A stretch of DNA of 64,000 nt from Caulobacter sp. FWC2 (GCF_002742625.1 NZ_PEBF01000001.1:1798001-1862000); one strand, 5' to 3'; counted from the stretch's first letter, positions 8,506 to 17,463 are shown. Numbers and translations: made by a program. The notes: generated by a model not told the origin, from the sequence alone.

Positions 8506-9450
8506 CTAGGCGGCGACGTTTTTGGGTAACCACCCCTGTTCTCGATACCAATCGACGGTGTGCAAGAAGCCGTCGATCAGGCCGAACACGCTGGGTACTC
8601 CCTCCGCCATCGGAGCGCTAGATAGGGACCAATCGTTGTGAAGCAACTCCCTAGCTTTGCCTAAACCGAACACCGAGGGGTTGTTTGAGGCGAAAGACCA
8701 AGCATCCGCTAGGATTCCAGCCAGCCGCAGCGCGTTATCGGGCAACCTGACCAGTCGGGGACCTCGGTTCATCACCTGACCCGCGGCGGTCATGATTTCT
8801 GACCAAGTGTAACCGTCGCGCCGCACATCCGAGAGTTCTACGAGGCCCGAAACGGGCCGGCGGCAGAAGGCGACGAGCTTGGCCGCGGCGTCCTGGACGT
8901 GGATCATGGCGATCCGCGAGTCTGGCGACAGCACCGGCAGGACCGGGCTTTGGGCCGCGATCTTGAACAGTCCCAGGGTTTCGGTGTCGCCCGGACCGTA
9001 GATGGCCGGCGGCCGAACGATGAGGGCGCTGGGGCTGATTTCCCGCACCGCGTCCTCGCCCGCGCGCTTGCTGGCGGCGTAGTTCGAGAGTTGCGGCTCG
9101 CGCGCGGCCAGGCTGGAGACGAGGATGAACCGCGCGCCTGCGGCTTGAGCGGCCTTGGCGGCGGCGCGGGCCCCGTCGCGATTGACGACGTTGAAGCTGT
9201 CCAGCGAAGCGGCCTTGATCAGGCCCGCGACGTGGATGACGACGTCCGCGCCCCGGCACAGGCGGTCCAGCGCGCCAGGGGTCTTCAGATCGCCGACGAC
9301 GACCTCGAGGTCGATATCGCGCCACAGCGGATGGATCGGGTCGCGGCGCACGAGCACGCGGGGCGTCCATCCGTCCTGGGCCAGAGCGCGGACCAGATGA
9401 CGGCCCAGAAAGCCCGTGGCGCCGGTGACCGCGACGACGGCTTTAGTCAC
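8506..9450 (-). CDS. cerR: NAD-dependent epimerase/dehydratase family ceramide reductase
   Basis: 314 residues, extended SDR: Rossmann motif TGATGFLGRHL (residues 10-20), VSSLAA (about 112), and the catalytic YAASK (Tyr about 125, Lys about 129). In C. crescentus the orthologous gene (ccna_01222) reduces the 3-keto group of the newly made oxidised ceramide; bacteria acylate first and reduce second. The start ATG lies 8 bp inside the 3' end of the acyl-ACP synthetase gene. The substrate is inferred from locus and family. Confidence 0.9.
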   Translation of the reverse strand: MTKAVVAVTGATGFLGRHLVRALAQDGWTPRVLVRRDPIHPLWRDIDLEVVVGDLKTPGALDRLCRGADVVIHVAGLIKAASLDSFNVVNRDGARAAAKAAQAAGARFILVSSLAAREPQLSNYAASKRAGEDAVREISPSALIVRPPAIYGPGDTETLGLFKIAAQSPVLPVLSPDSRIAMIHVQDAAAKLVAFCRRPVSGLVELSDVRRDGYTWSEIMTAAGQVMNRGPRLVRLPDNALRLAGILADAWSFASNNPSVFGLGKARELLHNDWSLSSAPMAEGVPSVFGLIDGFLHTVDWYREQGWLPKNVAA

Positions 9451-11146
9451 CGTAGGCGCCGGCCAGATAGGCGGTCTTGGCCTTCGAGCGGCTCAGCTTG
9501 CCCGACGAGGTCTGGGGCAGGGCGTGGGCGCCGACCAGCTTGACCTTGGCCTCGACCCCGTGACGGGTGCGCAGCAGGGTGGCGACCTGCTCGACAAGGG
9601 CGACGCGAGTATCGGCGTCGCCGCCGCGCGCCTGGACAAGAACCACGATCTGGTCTTCCGGCTCGGCTGGGATCGAGAACGCGCAGACGTCGCCGCTACG
9701 CAGGCCGTCGATCTCGTGATCGGCGGTCCATTCCAGGTCCTGCGGCCAGATGTTACGGCCGTTGAGGATGATCAGGTCCTTGGCGCGACCGGTAATGACG
9801 ATCTCGCCCTCGATCTTGAAGCCGATGTCGCCGGTGTCCAGCCAGCCATCGGCCGAGAGCACGCGCGCGGTCTCGTCCGGATTGGCGAAGTAGCCGCTCA
9901 TCACCGAGGGACCCTTGGCGAAGATGCGACCGACGCCGCGCTCGGGCAGGACCGCGCCGCTCTCGTCGCGGACCTCCAGGAAGTGGTCGGGCAGGGCCGG
10001 GCCGCAGCGGGCGAAGGCGCGGGCGCGTTCGGAGCCCTCCGGCGCGTCGACGGCCAGGTTGTCACGCTCCAGGCGCTCGACATCCAGGGTTTCGGCCCGC
10101 AGGCCCTTGCCCAGCGGAGCCATGGAGAGGGCCAGGGTCGCCTCGGCCATGCCATAGCTGGCCACGAACGCCTTGGGCGAGAAGCCGGCGGGCTCGAAGG
10201 CCTCGACGAAGGCCTTCAGCGGCGGCATGCGGATCATGTCGCCGCCCAGACCGGCGCTGCGCCAGTGGCTGAGGTCGTAGGCGTCCAGCGGCTGGCCCTG
10301 CACGCGGCGGGCGCACAGCTCGTAGCCGAAGGTCGGGCTGTAGGCGATCGTCGCCTTGTTGCGGCCGATCAGGTCGATCCACAGCAGCGGACGGCGCACG
10401 AAGGCGCCGGTGGGCAGCAGGTCGACAGACATCTGGCAGGACAGAGGGCTCAGCAGGAAGCCGATCAGGCCCATGTCGTGATAGAGCGGCAGCCAGGAGA
10501 TCGCGCGGTCAGACGCCGTCACCTGAAGGCCGTCGTAGGTGATCGCCTTGCAGTTGGCCATCAGAGCCTTGTGGCGCACCAGAACGCCCGTCGGGGTGCG
10601 GGTGCTGCCCGACGAGAACTGCAGATAGCAGGGGTCTTCCGGCGTGATGGTCGGCAGATCCGCCCCGCCGTCTTCCGGCAGGTCGTCCAGGACGCCAGCG
10701 AAGTCCAGCCCGGCGCGTTCGCCGATCTCGGCCGCCCAGTCCTTCAGGCCTTTCGGGCCGATCAGGATCTTGGCCTTGGCCGACTGGGCCAGGTTCTTGA
10801 TCTGCTCGATATAGGCCTCCCGGCCGCCCAGGGGCGTCGGCAGGGCCATCGGCGCGGGCAGCAGGCCCGCGTACTGGCAGGCGAAGAAGGCGCGCACGAA
10901 GTCGGCGTCGGTCTCGGCCAGCAGGGCCACGCTGTCGCCGACCTTGGCGCCCGTGGCCAGCAGGCGACGGGCCAGGACGACGGCGTCCTCGCGCAGCTTG
11001 GCGTAGGGAAGGGCCTCGACCAGTTCGCCGCGCAGCGAATACAGGTTGACCCCGGTCTCGCCGGTCGCGGCGAAATCGAGGGCCTGGGTCAGGGTCGGGA
11101 AGTCGGCGAACCGGACAGTACGCTCAGACGCCGTGGGGGTGATCAT
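9443..11146 (-). CDS. aasR: Fatty acyl-AMP ligase / acyl-ACP synthetase
   Basis: About 567 residues of the ANL adenylating superfamily, FAAL-like. The P-loop is YLQFSSGSTRTPTG (about 155), then LPLYHDMGLIG, SYGMAEATL, and GWLDTGDIGF with GRAKDLIILNGRNIW (about 430). It activates a fatty acid as acyl-AMP and, by context, loads the adjacent dedicated ACP. I remember this as AasR (ccna_01223). ATG 11146 and ATG 11161 are both possible starts; either overlaps the upstream flippase gene. It has no transmembrane segment. Confidence 0.9.
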   Translation of the reverse strand: MITPTASERTVRFADFPTLTQALDFAATGETGVNLYSLRGELVEALPYAKLREDAVVLARRLLATGAKVGDSVALLAETDADFVRAFFACQYAGLLPAPMALPTPLGGREAYIEQIKNLAQSAKAKILIGPKGLKDWAAEIGERAGLDFAGVLDDLPEDGGADLPTITPEDPCYLQFSSGSTRTPTGVLVRHKALMANCKAITYDGLQVTASDRAISWLPLYHDMGLIGFLLSPLSCQMSVDLLPTGAFVRRPLLWIDLIGRNKATIAYSPTFGYELCARRVQGQPLDAYDLSHWRSAGLGGDMIRMPPLKAFVEAFEPAGFSPKAFVASYGMAEATLALSMAPLGKGLRAETLDVERLERDNLAVDAPEGSERARAFARCGPALPDHFLEVRDESGAVLPERGVGRIFAKGPSVMSGYFANPDETARVLSADGWLDTGDIGFKIEGEIVITGRAKDLIILNGRNIWPQDLEWTADHEIDGLRSGDVCAFSIPAEPEDQIVVLVQARGGDADTRVALVEQVATLLRTRHGVEAKVKLVGAHALPQTSSGKLSRSKAKTAYLAGAYGD

Positions 11147-12506
11147 AGGATAGTCTTTCATCGTCTTTGTCGGTGCGCGCGGAGCCTTCCTCCGTCGCGA
11201 GTCGGGCGAGCCTGTGACGCGCCATGAAATACATGCCCACGGCCATTGCCAAAGCGGACGCAACCAGGGCGGCGCCCGCGCCGGTCAGGCCGAAGGTCTT
11301 GATCAGCGGTCCGAGGGCCGCGAGATAAGCGATAACGACCACCAGGCGCACGGCCAAGGCCGCGCCGGCGGCGCGCATGGAGACCAGCATAGGCTCCAGG
11401 GGCAGCGAAAGGATAGCGATGGCTGCGGCGGCCACCTGCCAGTTCATCACGCCGGCGGCCGCGCCGAACGCCTTGCCCATCACGACCTCCAGTATCCACT
11501 TGCCGGCCACCAGGCTGACCAGCAGCAAGGCGGCGGCCGCGCCGCCGCCGATCAGGCCGATCTGCATGGCCAGCTTGGTCATGGCCTGCTGGCCGCCCTG
11601 GCTGCGCATCTTGGCCAGTTCGGGATAGAGGGCCGGCACCATCAGGCGCGCGGGCTTGGCCATGCCGTCGGCGACCTGCTTGCCGATCCGCCAGTAGGCG
11701 GCCTGCACCGGACCCAGCATGGCGCCGACCACCAGGGTCAGCACATGGGTGAAGCCGACGTCGATGGTGCTGGAGAAGTTGGTGGCCATGGCGAAGCGCC
11801 AGACGCCCGGCAGGCCTTGGCTGGTCGGGCCCATCAGCGTGAACCCCTTCAGCAGGCCGCGCTTGTTGAGGTCCCAGGCCGCGATGGCGGCGATGTAGAA
11901 GAACGAGACGAAGGTGCCGGCCGCCCAGGCCGCCAGGAACCACTGGATCTCGGCGCCGGCCAGGGCGCAGATCGCGCAGCCGATCATCCGGACGAACGAA
12001 CTGACCGCCTGCTGGCCCGCCAGGTAGCGGAAGCGGTCGAACAGGCGCAGCAGCCCCACGCCCGTGGCCGAGGTCATCACCCCGATCGACAGAGCGTAGA
12101 GCGCGCCATAGCCGCTCATGCCCGCCGGCCAGGCCAGCTCGCGCCAGAAGAACCATGCGCCCAGCACGCCGAGGACCACGCCCAGCACGCCGCTGATCCC
12201 GTCCAGCAGCAGCGACAGGCGCAGCACCTGGTGGAACTTGGGTCGATCGTTCTCCAGGGCCGGCGTCGTCCCGTAGGTGATCAGGGTCTGCCAGGACTGA
12301 AAGTGCGCCACCTCGCCCAGGAACTGGGCGAAGGCGTTGATCAGCACCACGACGCCCATCGCCTCCTTGCCCAGGCTGCGGGCGGTGAGGGCGATATAGG
12401 CCAGGCCGACGACCGCGTTGACGATACGGCCGCTCAGCAGCTGGCCGGCGTTGCCCAGCACATGCTTCAGCGGGCTGGGAGGGGGAGCGGCGGGAGCGTC
12501 CGTCAT
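11124..12506 (-). CDS. Wzx/MATE-type lipid flippase
   Basis: 460 residues with 12-14 predicted hydrophobic helices and the polysaccharide-biosynthesis (Wzx/MurJ-like, MOP superfamily) layout: GNAGQLLSGRIVNAVVGLAY at the start, then regularly spaced helices to a short polar tail. Such proteins flip polyprenyl-linked or other amphipathic lipids across the inner membrane. The start ATG overlaps the tagF-like stop (ATGA), and its 3' end overlaps the acyl-ACP synthetase start. Inside a sphingolipid operon, a ceramide-based lipid is the natural candidate substrate, but this is inference; O-antigen export is the usual job of the family. Confidence 0.87.
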   Translation of the reverse strand: MTDAPAAPPPSPLKHVLGNAGQLLSGRIVNAVVGLAYIALTARSLGKEAMGVVVLINAFAQFLGEVAHFQSWQTLITYGTTPALENDRPKFHQVLRLSLLLDGISGVLGVVLGVLGAWFFWRELAWPAGMSGYGALYALSIGVMTSATGVGLLRLFDRFRYLAGQQAVSSFVRMIGCAICALAGAEIQWFLAAWAAGTFVSFFYIAAIAAWDLNKRGLLKGFTLMGPTSQGLPGVWRFAMATNFSSTIDVGFTHVLTLVVGAMLGPVQAAYWRIGKQVADGMAKPARLMVPALYPELAKMRSQGGQQAMTKLAMQIGLIGGGAAAALLLVSLVAGKWILEVVMGKAFGAAAGVMNWQVAAAAIAILSLPLEPMLVSMRAAGAALAVRLVVVIAYLAALGPLIKTFGLTGAGAALVASALAMAVGMYFMARHRLARLATEEGSARTDKDDERLSYDHPHGV

Positions 12507-13627
12507 GCGGCGCGCTCCAGCTTGTCGACAATGGCGCGGGCGGCGCGCACCGAGGCGGGGACGTTGCTGACGTCGAAGGTTTCCTCGATCCCCCAGACCT
12601 GGGCTTCGCGGTAGTGGTCGTGGGTGGCGAAGGCCTCGTCGAGCGCCTCGCCCAGCCGGGCGATGTTCGCCAGCACGGGGCCATAGAGCCAATGGTGGAA
12701 ACTGGGGTCGCCGCACCAGGAGGCGTCGCTGCTGTTGAGGAACAGGCACGGCTTGGGCGTGCGCAGAAACTCGTAGATCTGGCTGGAGACGTCGCCCAGA
12801 TAGAGGTCTGCCGCCTTGGTGTAGGTCATGTCCGCCGCCGCCGGGCCGCCCAGGTCGACATGGATGCGCGGATGCTCGGCGAAGGCCTTGAACGCGGCGC
12901 GCTCCTCGGTCGAGGCGGTCTCGAACAGGCGGATGTGCGGGGCGAAGATCAGGTTGTAGCGGTCGTTGGCCGCGAAGAACTCCAGCACCTGCTTGCCCCA
13001 CTTGGGCCAGGAGCCGAGCGTGGCGTGGAAGTGGGGATTGTACAGCACGACCGGACCGGGATGGTCGAACCGGGGGATCGCGCGCTGGGGCAGGTCGTCG
13101 ACCAGGTCGAACTTCGGATAGCCGACCATGGCGCAGGTGTCTTCGGTGACCCAGCCCTCCTGCAGCATGCGGTCACGCTGCTTCCGGCCGGCGGCCATGA
13201 CCAGATCGAAGACCTTCAGGCGCGGTTCGAACGGCCCTTCGCGGTCGCCGGCGCCATGCTGAGTGTAGACCAGCAGCGGATGGCGCACGCCCAGGCGTCG
13301 GAGCAGGGCTGTGGTGCGCTCAGGCGTGATCACCGCATCGTAGCGCGCCAGGCGTCGGGCGTTGGCGATCAGCATCGGCGCCTTGGGCGGCGCGCCGTTG
13401 CTGAGTCGGCGCAGCCAGGCCGGCGGCAGCAAAACGAGCTCGATCGCGGCGCCGCCCAGCTCGGCGACCAGGCCGGAGACGTAGTCGAGCAGCTCCGGCG
13501 TGGTCGCGGCGATCTCGACCTTGATGGCCGGCCAGCGTCTGGCCATGGCGACGGCCACCGACAGGCTGTGCCAGACCTGGTGGTGTTGCGCGATGTAGAG
13601 AAAGCAGACGCGTTTGGCGGCGGCCAC
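12503..13627 (-). CDS. TagF-like CDP-glycerol glycerophosphotransferase family protein
   Basis: 374 residues with a GT-B-like fold. A first half of alternating beta/alpha is followed by TQHGAGDREG (about 130), VGYPKFD (about 178), NPHFH (about 207) and the family-defining LGDVSSQIYEFL (about 290). TagF/TagB enzymes transfer glycerol-phosphate from CDP-glycerol; teichoic acid is not expected in this Gram-negative. Start GTG, 1 bp after the lptC-like stop. Within the sphingolipid operon it may add a phosphoglycerate-type unit from a CDP-activated donor. Donor and acceptor are unknown. Confidence 0.8.
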   Translation of the reverse strand: MAAAKRVCFLYIAQHHQVWHSLSVAVAMARRWPAIKVEIAATTPELLDYVSGLVAELGGAAIELVLLPPAWLRRLSNGAPPKAPMLIANARRLARYDAVITPERTTALLRRLGVRHPLLVYTQHGAGDREGPFEPRLKVFDLVMAAGRKQRDRMLQEGWVTEDTCAMVGYPKFDLVDDLPQRAIPRFDHPGPVVLYNPHFHATLGSWPKWGKQVLEFFAANDRYNLIFAPHIRLFETASTEERAAFKAFAEHPRIHVDLGGPAAADMTYTKAADLYLGDVSSQIYEFLRTPKPCLFLNSSDASWCGDPSFHHWLYGPVLANIARLGEALDEAFATHDHYREAQVWGIEETFDVSNVPASVRAARAIVDKLERAA

Positions 13628-13628
13628 G

Positions 13629-14261
13629 TCAGCGCTGACGCTCCAGCCGGGTATGGACGCGGCCCTGCAGCTTCACCCGGTCGCCCTTGTCGGTGACGCT
13701 ATAGGCGTTGGCCTGCGTGCTGCCCTTGGGGCCGCTGCCCGCGATGCCGGCGTCGCCGCTGACCTCGCCCGTCTTCATGTTGATCAGGGCGCGCGGGGCG
13801 TCGAAGTCATAGCCCTCGGCGCTGGTGATCTTGACCTCGTCGGTCAGCAGCAGGGTGTTCTCGGCCTCGCGATAAAGGCCGGTCTTGGCCACCGCCTGGC
13901 TGGCGTTGGGCTGGCCGTAGCCGCGCACCAGGACAGGCGAGACCAGGCGCACCAGGTTCTGGTCCTTGGGATCGCGCTCGGCGCTCGTCGCCGTGATCAG
14001 GAACGGCCGGCCGTCCTTGAGCACGCCGGTGAAGCGCGGCTTGTCCAGCACCAGCGGCGAGGCGGCGGCCTGGGTCTGCAGCTTGTTCGAGACGAAGCTG
14101 TTCCACGCGGCCTGGGCGACCACGGCGACGCCGACGCTGACCGCGAACGCGGCCAGGGCGAAACGCAGCCGCCGGACCGGCTTGCGGCGGCGGTTGCGGG
14201 CGCGTTCAGCCGCGCTTTCGGTGGGAGGGACGGCGGAAACGCCATCGGTCTGGGTGAGCAT
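13629..14261 (-). CDS. lptC: LptC-like periplasmic lipid-transfer protein
   Basis: 210 residues from ATG 14261. A short cytoplasmic arginine-rich segment, one transmembrane helix (about 33-52), then a periplasmic beta-rich domain with the LptC-like pieces PRFTGVLKDGRPFLITA and repeated strand units (NTLLLTDEVKITSAEGYDFDAPRA, SVTDKGDRVKLQGRV). LptC receives lipid from LptFG and hands it to the LptA bridge. Housekeeping lptC normally lies with lptA, lptB and rpoN; here it is first in the sphingolipid operon, which points to a paralogue for sphingolipid export. Confidence 0.83.
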   Translation of the reverse strand: MLTQTDGVSAVPPTESAAERARNRRRKPVRRLRFALAAFAVSVGVAVVAQAAWNSFVSNKLQTQAAASPLVLDKPRFTGVLKDGRPFLITATSAERDPKDQNLVRLVSPVLVRGYGQPNASQAVAKTGLYREAENTLLLTDEVKITSAEGYDFDAPRALINMKTGEVSGDAGIAGSGPKGSTQANAYSVTDKGDRVKLQGRVHTRLERQR

Positions 14262-14414
14262 TTGGGGAATGGATAGTCCCACGTTGTCATTCGCCCAAGA
14301 CCTTTGTTTTCCGGCGTGGGGTCCTGGCGCAGGGAAGTCGCGTGGAGATGGCGTCGAAGGACCCGACGTCAAGTGCGGTTGTTCGGCGAGGCGAAGCGCG
14401 TGATTATCCGCCGC

Positions 14415-15479
14415 ATGTTCCAGCGCCCCTCGCACCACAAGGATTTCGGCGTCTTCCTGCCGGTAGCCAACGGCGGCTGGATCGTCTCCAAGACCACGCC
14501 CGTACTCGACGGCCTTTACGCCCAGAACCGCGCCGCCGCCGTGGCCGCCGACCAGGCAGGGCTGGATTTCGTGATGTCGATGGGCAAGTTCCGCGGCTTC
14601 GGCGGCGAGACCGACCACTGGGCGACCTCGCTTGAGTCGGTGGCCCTGATGGCCGCCATCGCCGAGGCGACGACGAATGTCCGCATCTGGGCCACGGTCC
14701 ATCCGCTGCTGCAAAATCCGGCGGTCGCGGCCAAGATGATCGCCACGCTCGACCATATCAGCGGCGGCAGGGCCGGGCTGAACATCGTCGCGGGGGCCTA
14801 CAAGGCCGAGTTCGACCAGATGAGCGCCTGGGACGATTCGCTGTCCCACGACGACCGCTACGCCCTGGCCGAGGAGTGGACGACGATCGTCAAGCGCCTG
14901 TGGCTTGAGGACAGCGTCGACTTCGCCGGCCAGCATTTCACGATGCGGGACTGTCAGTCCAAGCCCAAGCCGTTGTCAAAGCCGCGCCCGGAGCTGATCT
15001 GCGCGGGCATGTCCGACCGGGGCTTCCAGTTTTCGGTGCGCCACGCCGACGCCTGCTTCATTGGCGGACGCTCCCGCGCCGAGCTCCTGGACGCCTCGCG
15101 TCGCGCCAAGGCCTTGGCCGTCGAGTTGGGGAAGACGGTTCGCACCTACGCCATGTGCACGATCATCCACGCCGAGAGCGACGCTGCCGCCGAAGCCCTG
15201 GCCCGGCGCTACGCCGAGGGCGCGGACATGGGGGCGATCCTCTCGATGCTGGCCAGTTGGGGCGTGCCGGCCGACAAGCTGCAGGCCGCGGCCCATAAGC
15301 AGGGAGCGTTCATGACCGAGACCCTGATCGGCTCGCCCGCCACCTGTCGCGAGCAAGTCGAAAGCTTCATGACCGAGTGCGAATTGGACGGACTGATGCT
15401 CATCTTCCCCGACTATGCGGAAGGCCTGGCGATGTTCGGCTCCGAGATCCTGCCCAGCCTGCGGACGGCCTTCGCATGA
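14415..15479 (+). CDS. RutA-like flavin-dependent monooxygenase (LLM class)
   Basis: About 354 residues from ATG 14415, the first start that keeps the family N-terminus (DFGVFLPVANGGWIVS). It is a luciferase-like TIM barrel very close in pattern to pyrimidine monooxygenase RutA: MGKFRGFGGETDHW (about 55), DHISGGRAGLNIVAG (about 115), MRDCQSKPKP and CAGMSDRGFQFS. RutA opens uracil by FMN-peroxide attack on an amide carbon. The following two genes (ATGA and TGATG overlaps) are an isochorismatase-like hydrolase and an M20 hydrolase. rutC-rutG are absent here, so another amide or N-heterocycle is likely the substrate. It diverges from lptC across a 153-bp spacer. Confidence 0.85.
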   Translation: MFQRPSHHKDFGVFLPVANGGWIVSKTTPVLDGLYAQNRAAAVAADQAGLDFVMSMGKFRGFGGETDHWATSLESVALMAAIAEATTNVRIWATVHPLLQNPAVAAKMIATLDHISGGRAGLNIVAGAYKAEFDQMSAWDDSLSHDDRYALAEEWTTIVKRLWLEDSVDFAGQHFTMRDCQSKPKPLSKPRPELICAGMSDRGFQFSVRHADACFIGGRSRAELLDASRRAKALAVELGKTVRTYAMCTIIHAESDAAAEALARRYAEGADMGAILSMLASWGVPADKLQAAAHKQGAFMTETLIGSPATCREQVESFMTECELDGLMLIFPDYAEGLAMFGSEILPSLRTAFA

Positions 15480-16099
15480 ACCTCGAGCATTGGATCGCAC
15501 CCGGACGCACGGCGTTGCTGATCGTCGACATGCAGGTCGACTTCGCCTCGCCCGAAGGGCTCAGCGGTCAGTGGGGGCTGGACCTTTCGACCGTGCCGGC
15601 GGCCTTGGCGGCGGCCCAGCGCCTGGCCGAGGCCGCGCGGGCGGCGGACGTCCCGGTGGTGTTCGTGGGCCTGTTTACCACGCCCGAAACCGACTCGGAT
15701 GTCTGGGACGAGCGGATGCGCCGGCGCGGCAACGATCCCGAAGCCAGCCCCGCGCCCTGCCGGGCCGGCGCACCGGGCAGCGCCTTCGTCGGACCTCAGC
15801 CCCAGCCGGGCGAACCTATCTTCCGCAAGACCCGTTACAGCCCATTCTGGGACACCGAGATCGATGCGCGGCTCAAGACGCTGGATGTCGATACCCTGGT
15901 CATCGCCGGCCTAACCACGGAGTGCTGTGTCGCCGACACGGCCAAGGACGCCTTCAACCTCGATTACCACGTGTTCGTCGCGGCCGACGCCTGCGCGGCC
16001 TACGAGCCCGACCTGCATGCCGGGGCGCTGAAGATGCTGGACCTGAACACCGCGATCCTGACCGACTCCGCCAGCGTCGCCGCCGCCTGGAGCGTCTGA
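15476..16099 (+). CDS. RutB-like isochorismatase-family amidohydrolase
   Basis: 207 residues of the cysteine-hydrolase fold. Catalytic triad candidates: Asp in IVDMQVDF (about 22), Lys in FRKTRYSPF (about 120) and Cys in GLTTECCV (about 150). RutB, which follows RutA in the uracil pathway, hydrolyses ureidoacrylate; gene order and fold match that pair. The start ATG overlaps the LLM stop. By inference it cleaves the ring-opened product of the upstream monooxygenase. Nicotinamidase-type activity is an alternative. Confidence 0.86.
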   Translation: MNLEHWIAPGRTALLIVDMQVDFASPEGLSGQWGLDLSTVPAALAAAQRLAEAARAADVPVVFVGLFTTPETDSDVWDERMRRRGNDPEASPAPCRAGAPGSAFVGPQPQPGEPIFRKTRYSPFWDTEIDARLKTLDVDTLVIAGLTTECCVADTAKDAFNLDYHVFVAADACAAYEPDLHAGALKMLDLNTAILTDSASVAAAWSV

Positions 16100-17463
16100 T
16101 GGCCACGCCCCAAGCGATCACGGGGGGCGACCGCGAGGCCATCGCCGCCGCCATCGACACCGACGAGCTGACCGAGCTGGCCCTGACGCTTGGCAACATC
16201 CCCAGCCGCTCGGGCCAGGAACGCGAGGCCGGACAGTTCGTCCACGACTGGATGGCCCGCGAAGGCTTTTCGCCGCGCAAGGTCGGGGCGACCGAGGATC
16301 GCTTCAACGTCATCGGGACCTATGGCGGGCTTGGCCAAAACACAAAAGGGTTTGGCAAGAACCTGCTGTTCACCGCCCACCTCGACACCGAGAGTCCGAC
16401 GCGCGACCCCGACCTCGACGTCCACAAATATAGCCCCACCACCCTGGCTGACCCGGAGTGGGAGCGCTGCTGGCTGGAGGATGGCGTGCTGCGCGGCTAC
16501 CCGATCGCCAGTGATCGCGGACCGATGAGCTGCTTCCTGATCGCGGCCAAGGCGCTGAAGACCGCCGGCTATGGTCTGGCGGGCAAGATGTACTTGACCG
16601 CCTGTCCCGGCGAGATCGGACCGGAGCCGATCGAGGAGCATCGCGGGATCGGGTTTCTCGGCAAGGACATCGGCGCCCATTACCTGTTCCACCACGGCGG
16701 CGTCGCGCCCGACTACGCCATCGCCGCCGAGGGCTGCGACTTCGGCTGGACCAGCGTCGGCTGCGGCTATGCGGTGTTCCGGCTAAGGCTTTGGGGAGAA
16801 GGGACTTTCACGCCGCTGCTGCGCCATCCCGATCGCGCCGGCGACCATCCCAATCCGATCTACCGGGTCGGCAAGCTGACCGACGCTCTCCACGCCTGGA
16901 CCCGCGACTGGGAAGCCGCCAGCCGCTACGAGAGCGCGGGTGGGATCGCCGAGCCCAAGGTCCAGCTGTGCGCCATCCGGGGCGGCGTGCCGTTCCAGTT
17001 CGGCGACGGGACTGAGGTCGTCAGCCTCTACCTGGAGGTCGGCCTCAACCCGCGCCAGAAGGCCGCCGACGTCCAGCATGCCCTGGAGGCCATGGTTCGT
17101 GCGGCGGGCGTGGGGCGGGTCGAGGTCGAGCCGGTCGTGGTGCGCCACGGCTTCGAGGCCGACAACGCCGAGGTCGCGCCCCTGATCGACGCGGTGGACG
17201 CCGCTACGCGCCTGGGCCTTGGCCAGCCGGCCGCCCGCGCCAATCCGGTCTATTCCAGCATGTGGCGCGACCACAACGTCTTCAACATGCACCGCGTGCC
17301 AGCCATCACCACGGGGCCGAAGCGCTGGCGGCCGACGCCGAAGGATCTGGCCGACAGCGCCCTGATCTACGCCCTGACGGCGCTGGAGATCTGCGGGCGC
17401 GCGGAGCAGGGCGAGGCCGCGAAGGGCGCGGCGGTCTATCCGGACAATCCGTTCGGCGCATAA
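16099..17463 (+). CDS. M20-family zinc amidohydrolase/peptidase
   Basis: 454 residues. Metal and catalytic pieces are visible: LFTAHLDTES (about 92-101, the HxD motif), CPGEIGPEP (about 173, supplying the catalytic Glu), and a C-terminal WRDHNVF (about 393) carrying the last zinc His. M20 includes acetylornithine deacetylase, carboxypeptidase G2 and beta-ureidopropionase-type carbamoyl hydrolases. Coupled to the RutB-like gene by a TGATG overlap, it probably performs a third hydrolysis in the same catabolic route. Its last 28 bp overlap the convergent isomerase gene. Exact substrate unknown. Confidence 0.83.
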   Translation: MATPQAITGGDREAIAAAIDTDELTELALTLGNIPSRSGQEREAGQFVHDWMAREGFSPRKVGATEDRFNVIGTYGGLGQNTKGFGKNLLFTAHLDTESPTRDPDLDVHKYSPTTLADPEWERCWLEDGVLRGYPIASDRGPMSCFLIAAKALKTAGYGLAGKMYLTACPGEIGPEPIEEHRGIGFLGKDIGAHYLFHHGGVAPDYAIAAEGCDFGWTSVGCGYAVFRLRLWGEGTFTPLLRHPDRAGDHPNPIYRVGKLTDALHAWTRDWEAASRYESAGGIAEPKVQLCAIRGGVPFQFGDGTEVVSLYLEVGLNPRQKAADVQHALEAMVRAAGVGRVEVEPVVVRHGFEADNAEVAPLIDAVDAATRLGLGQPAARANPVYSSMWRDHNVFNMHRVPAITTGPKRWRPTPKDLADSALIYALTALEICGRAEQGEAAKGAAVYPDNPFGA

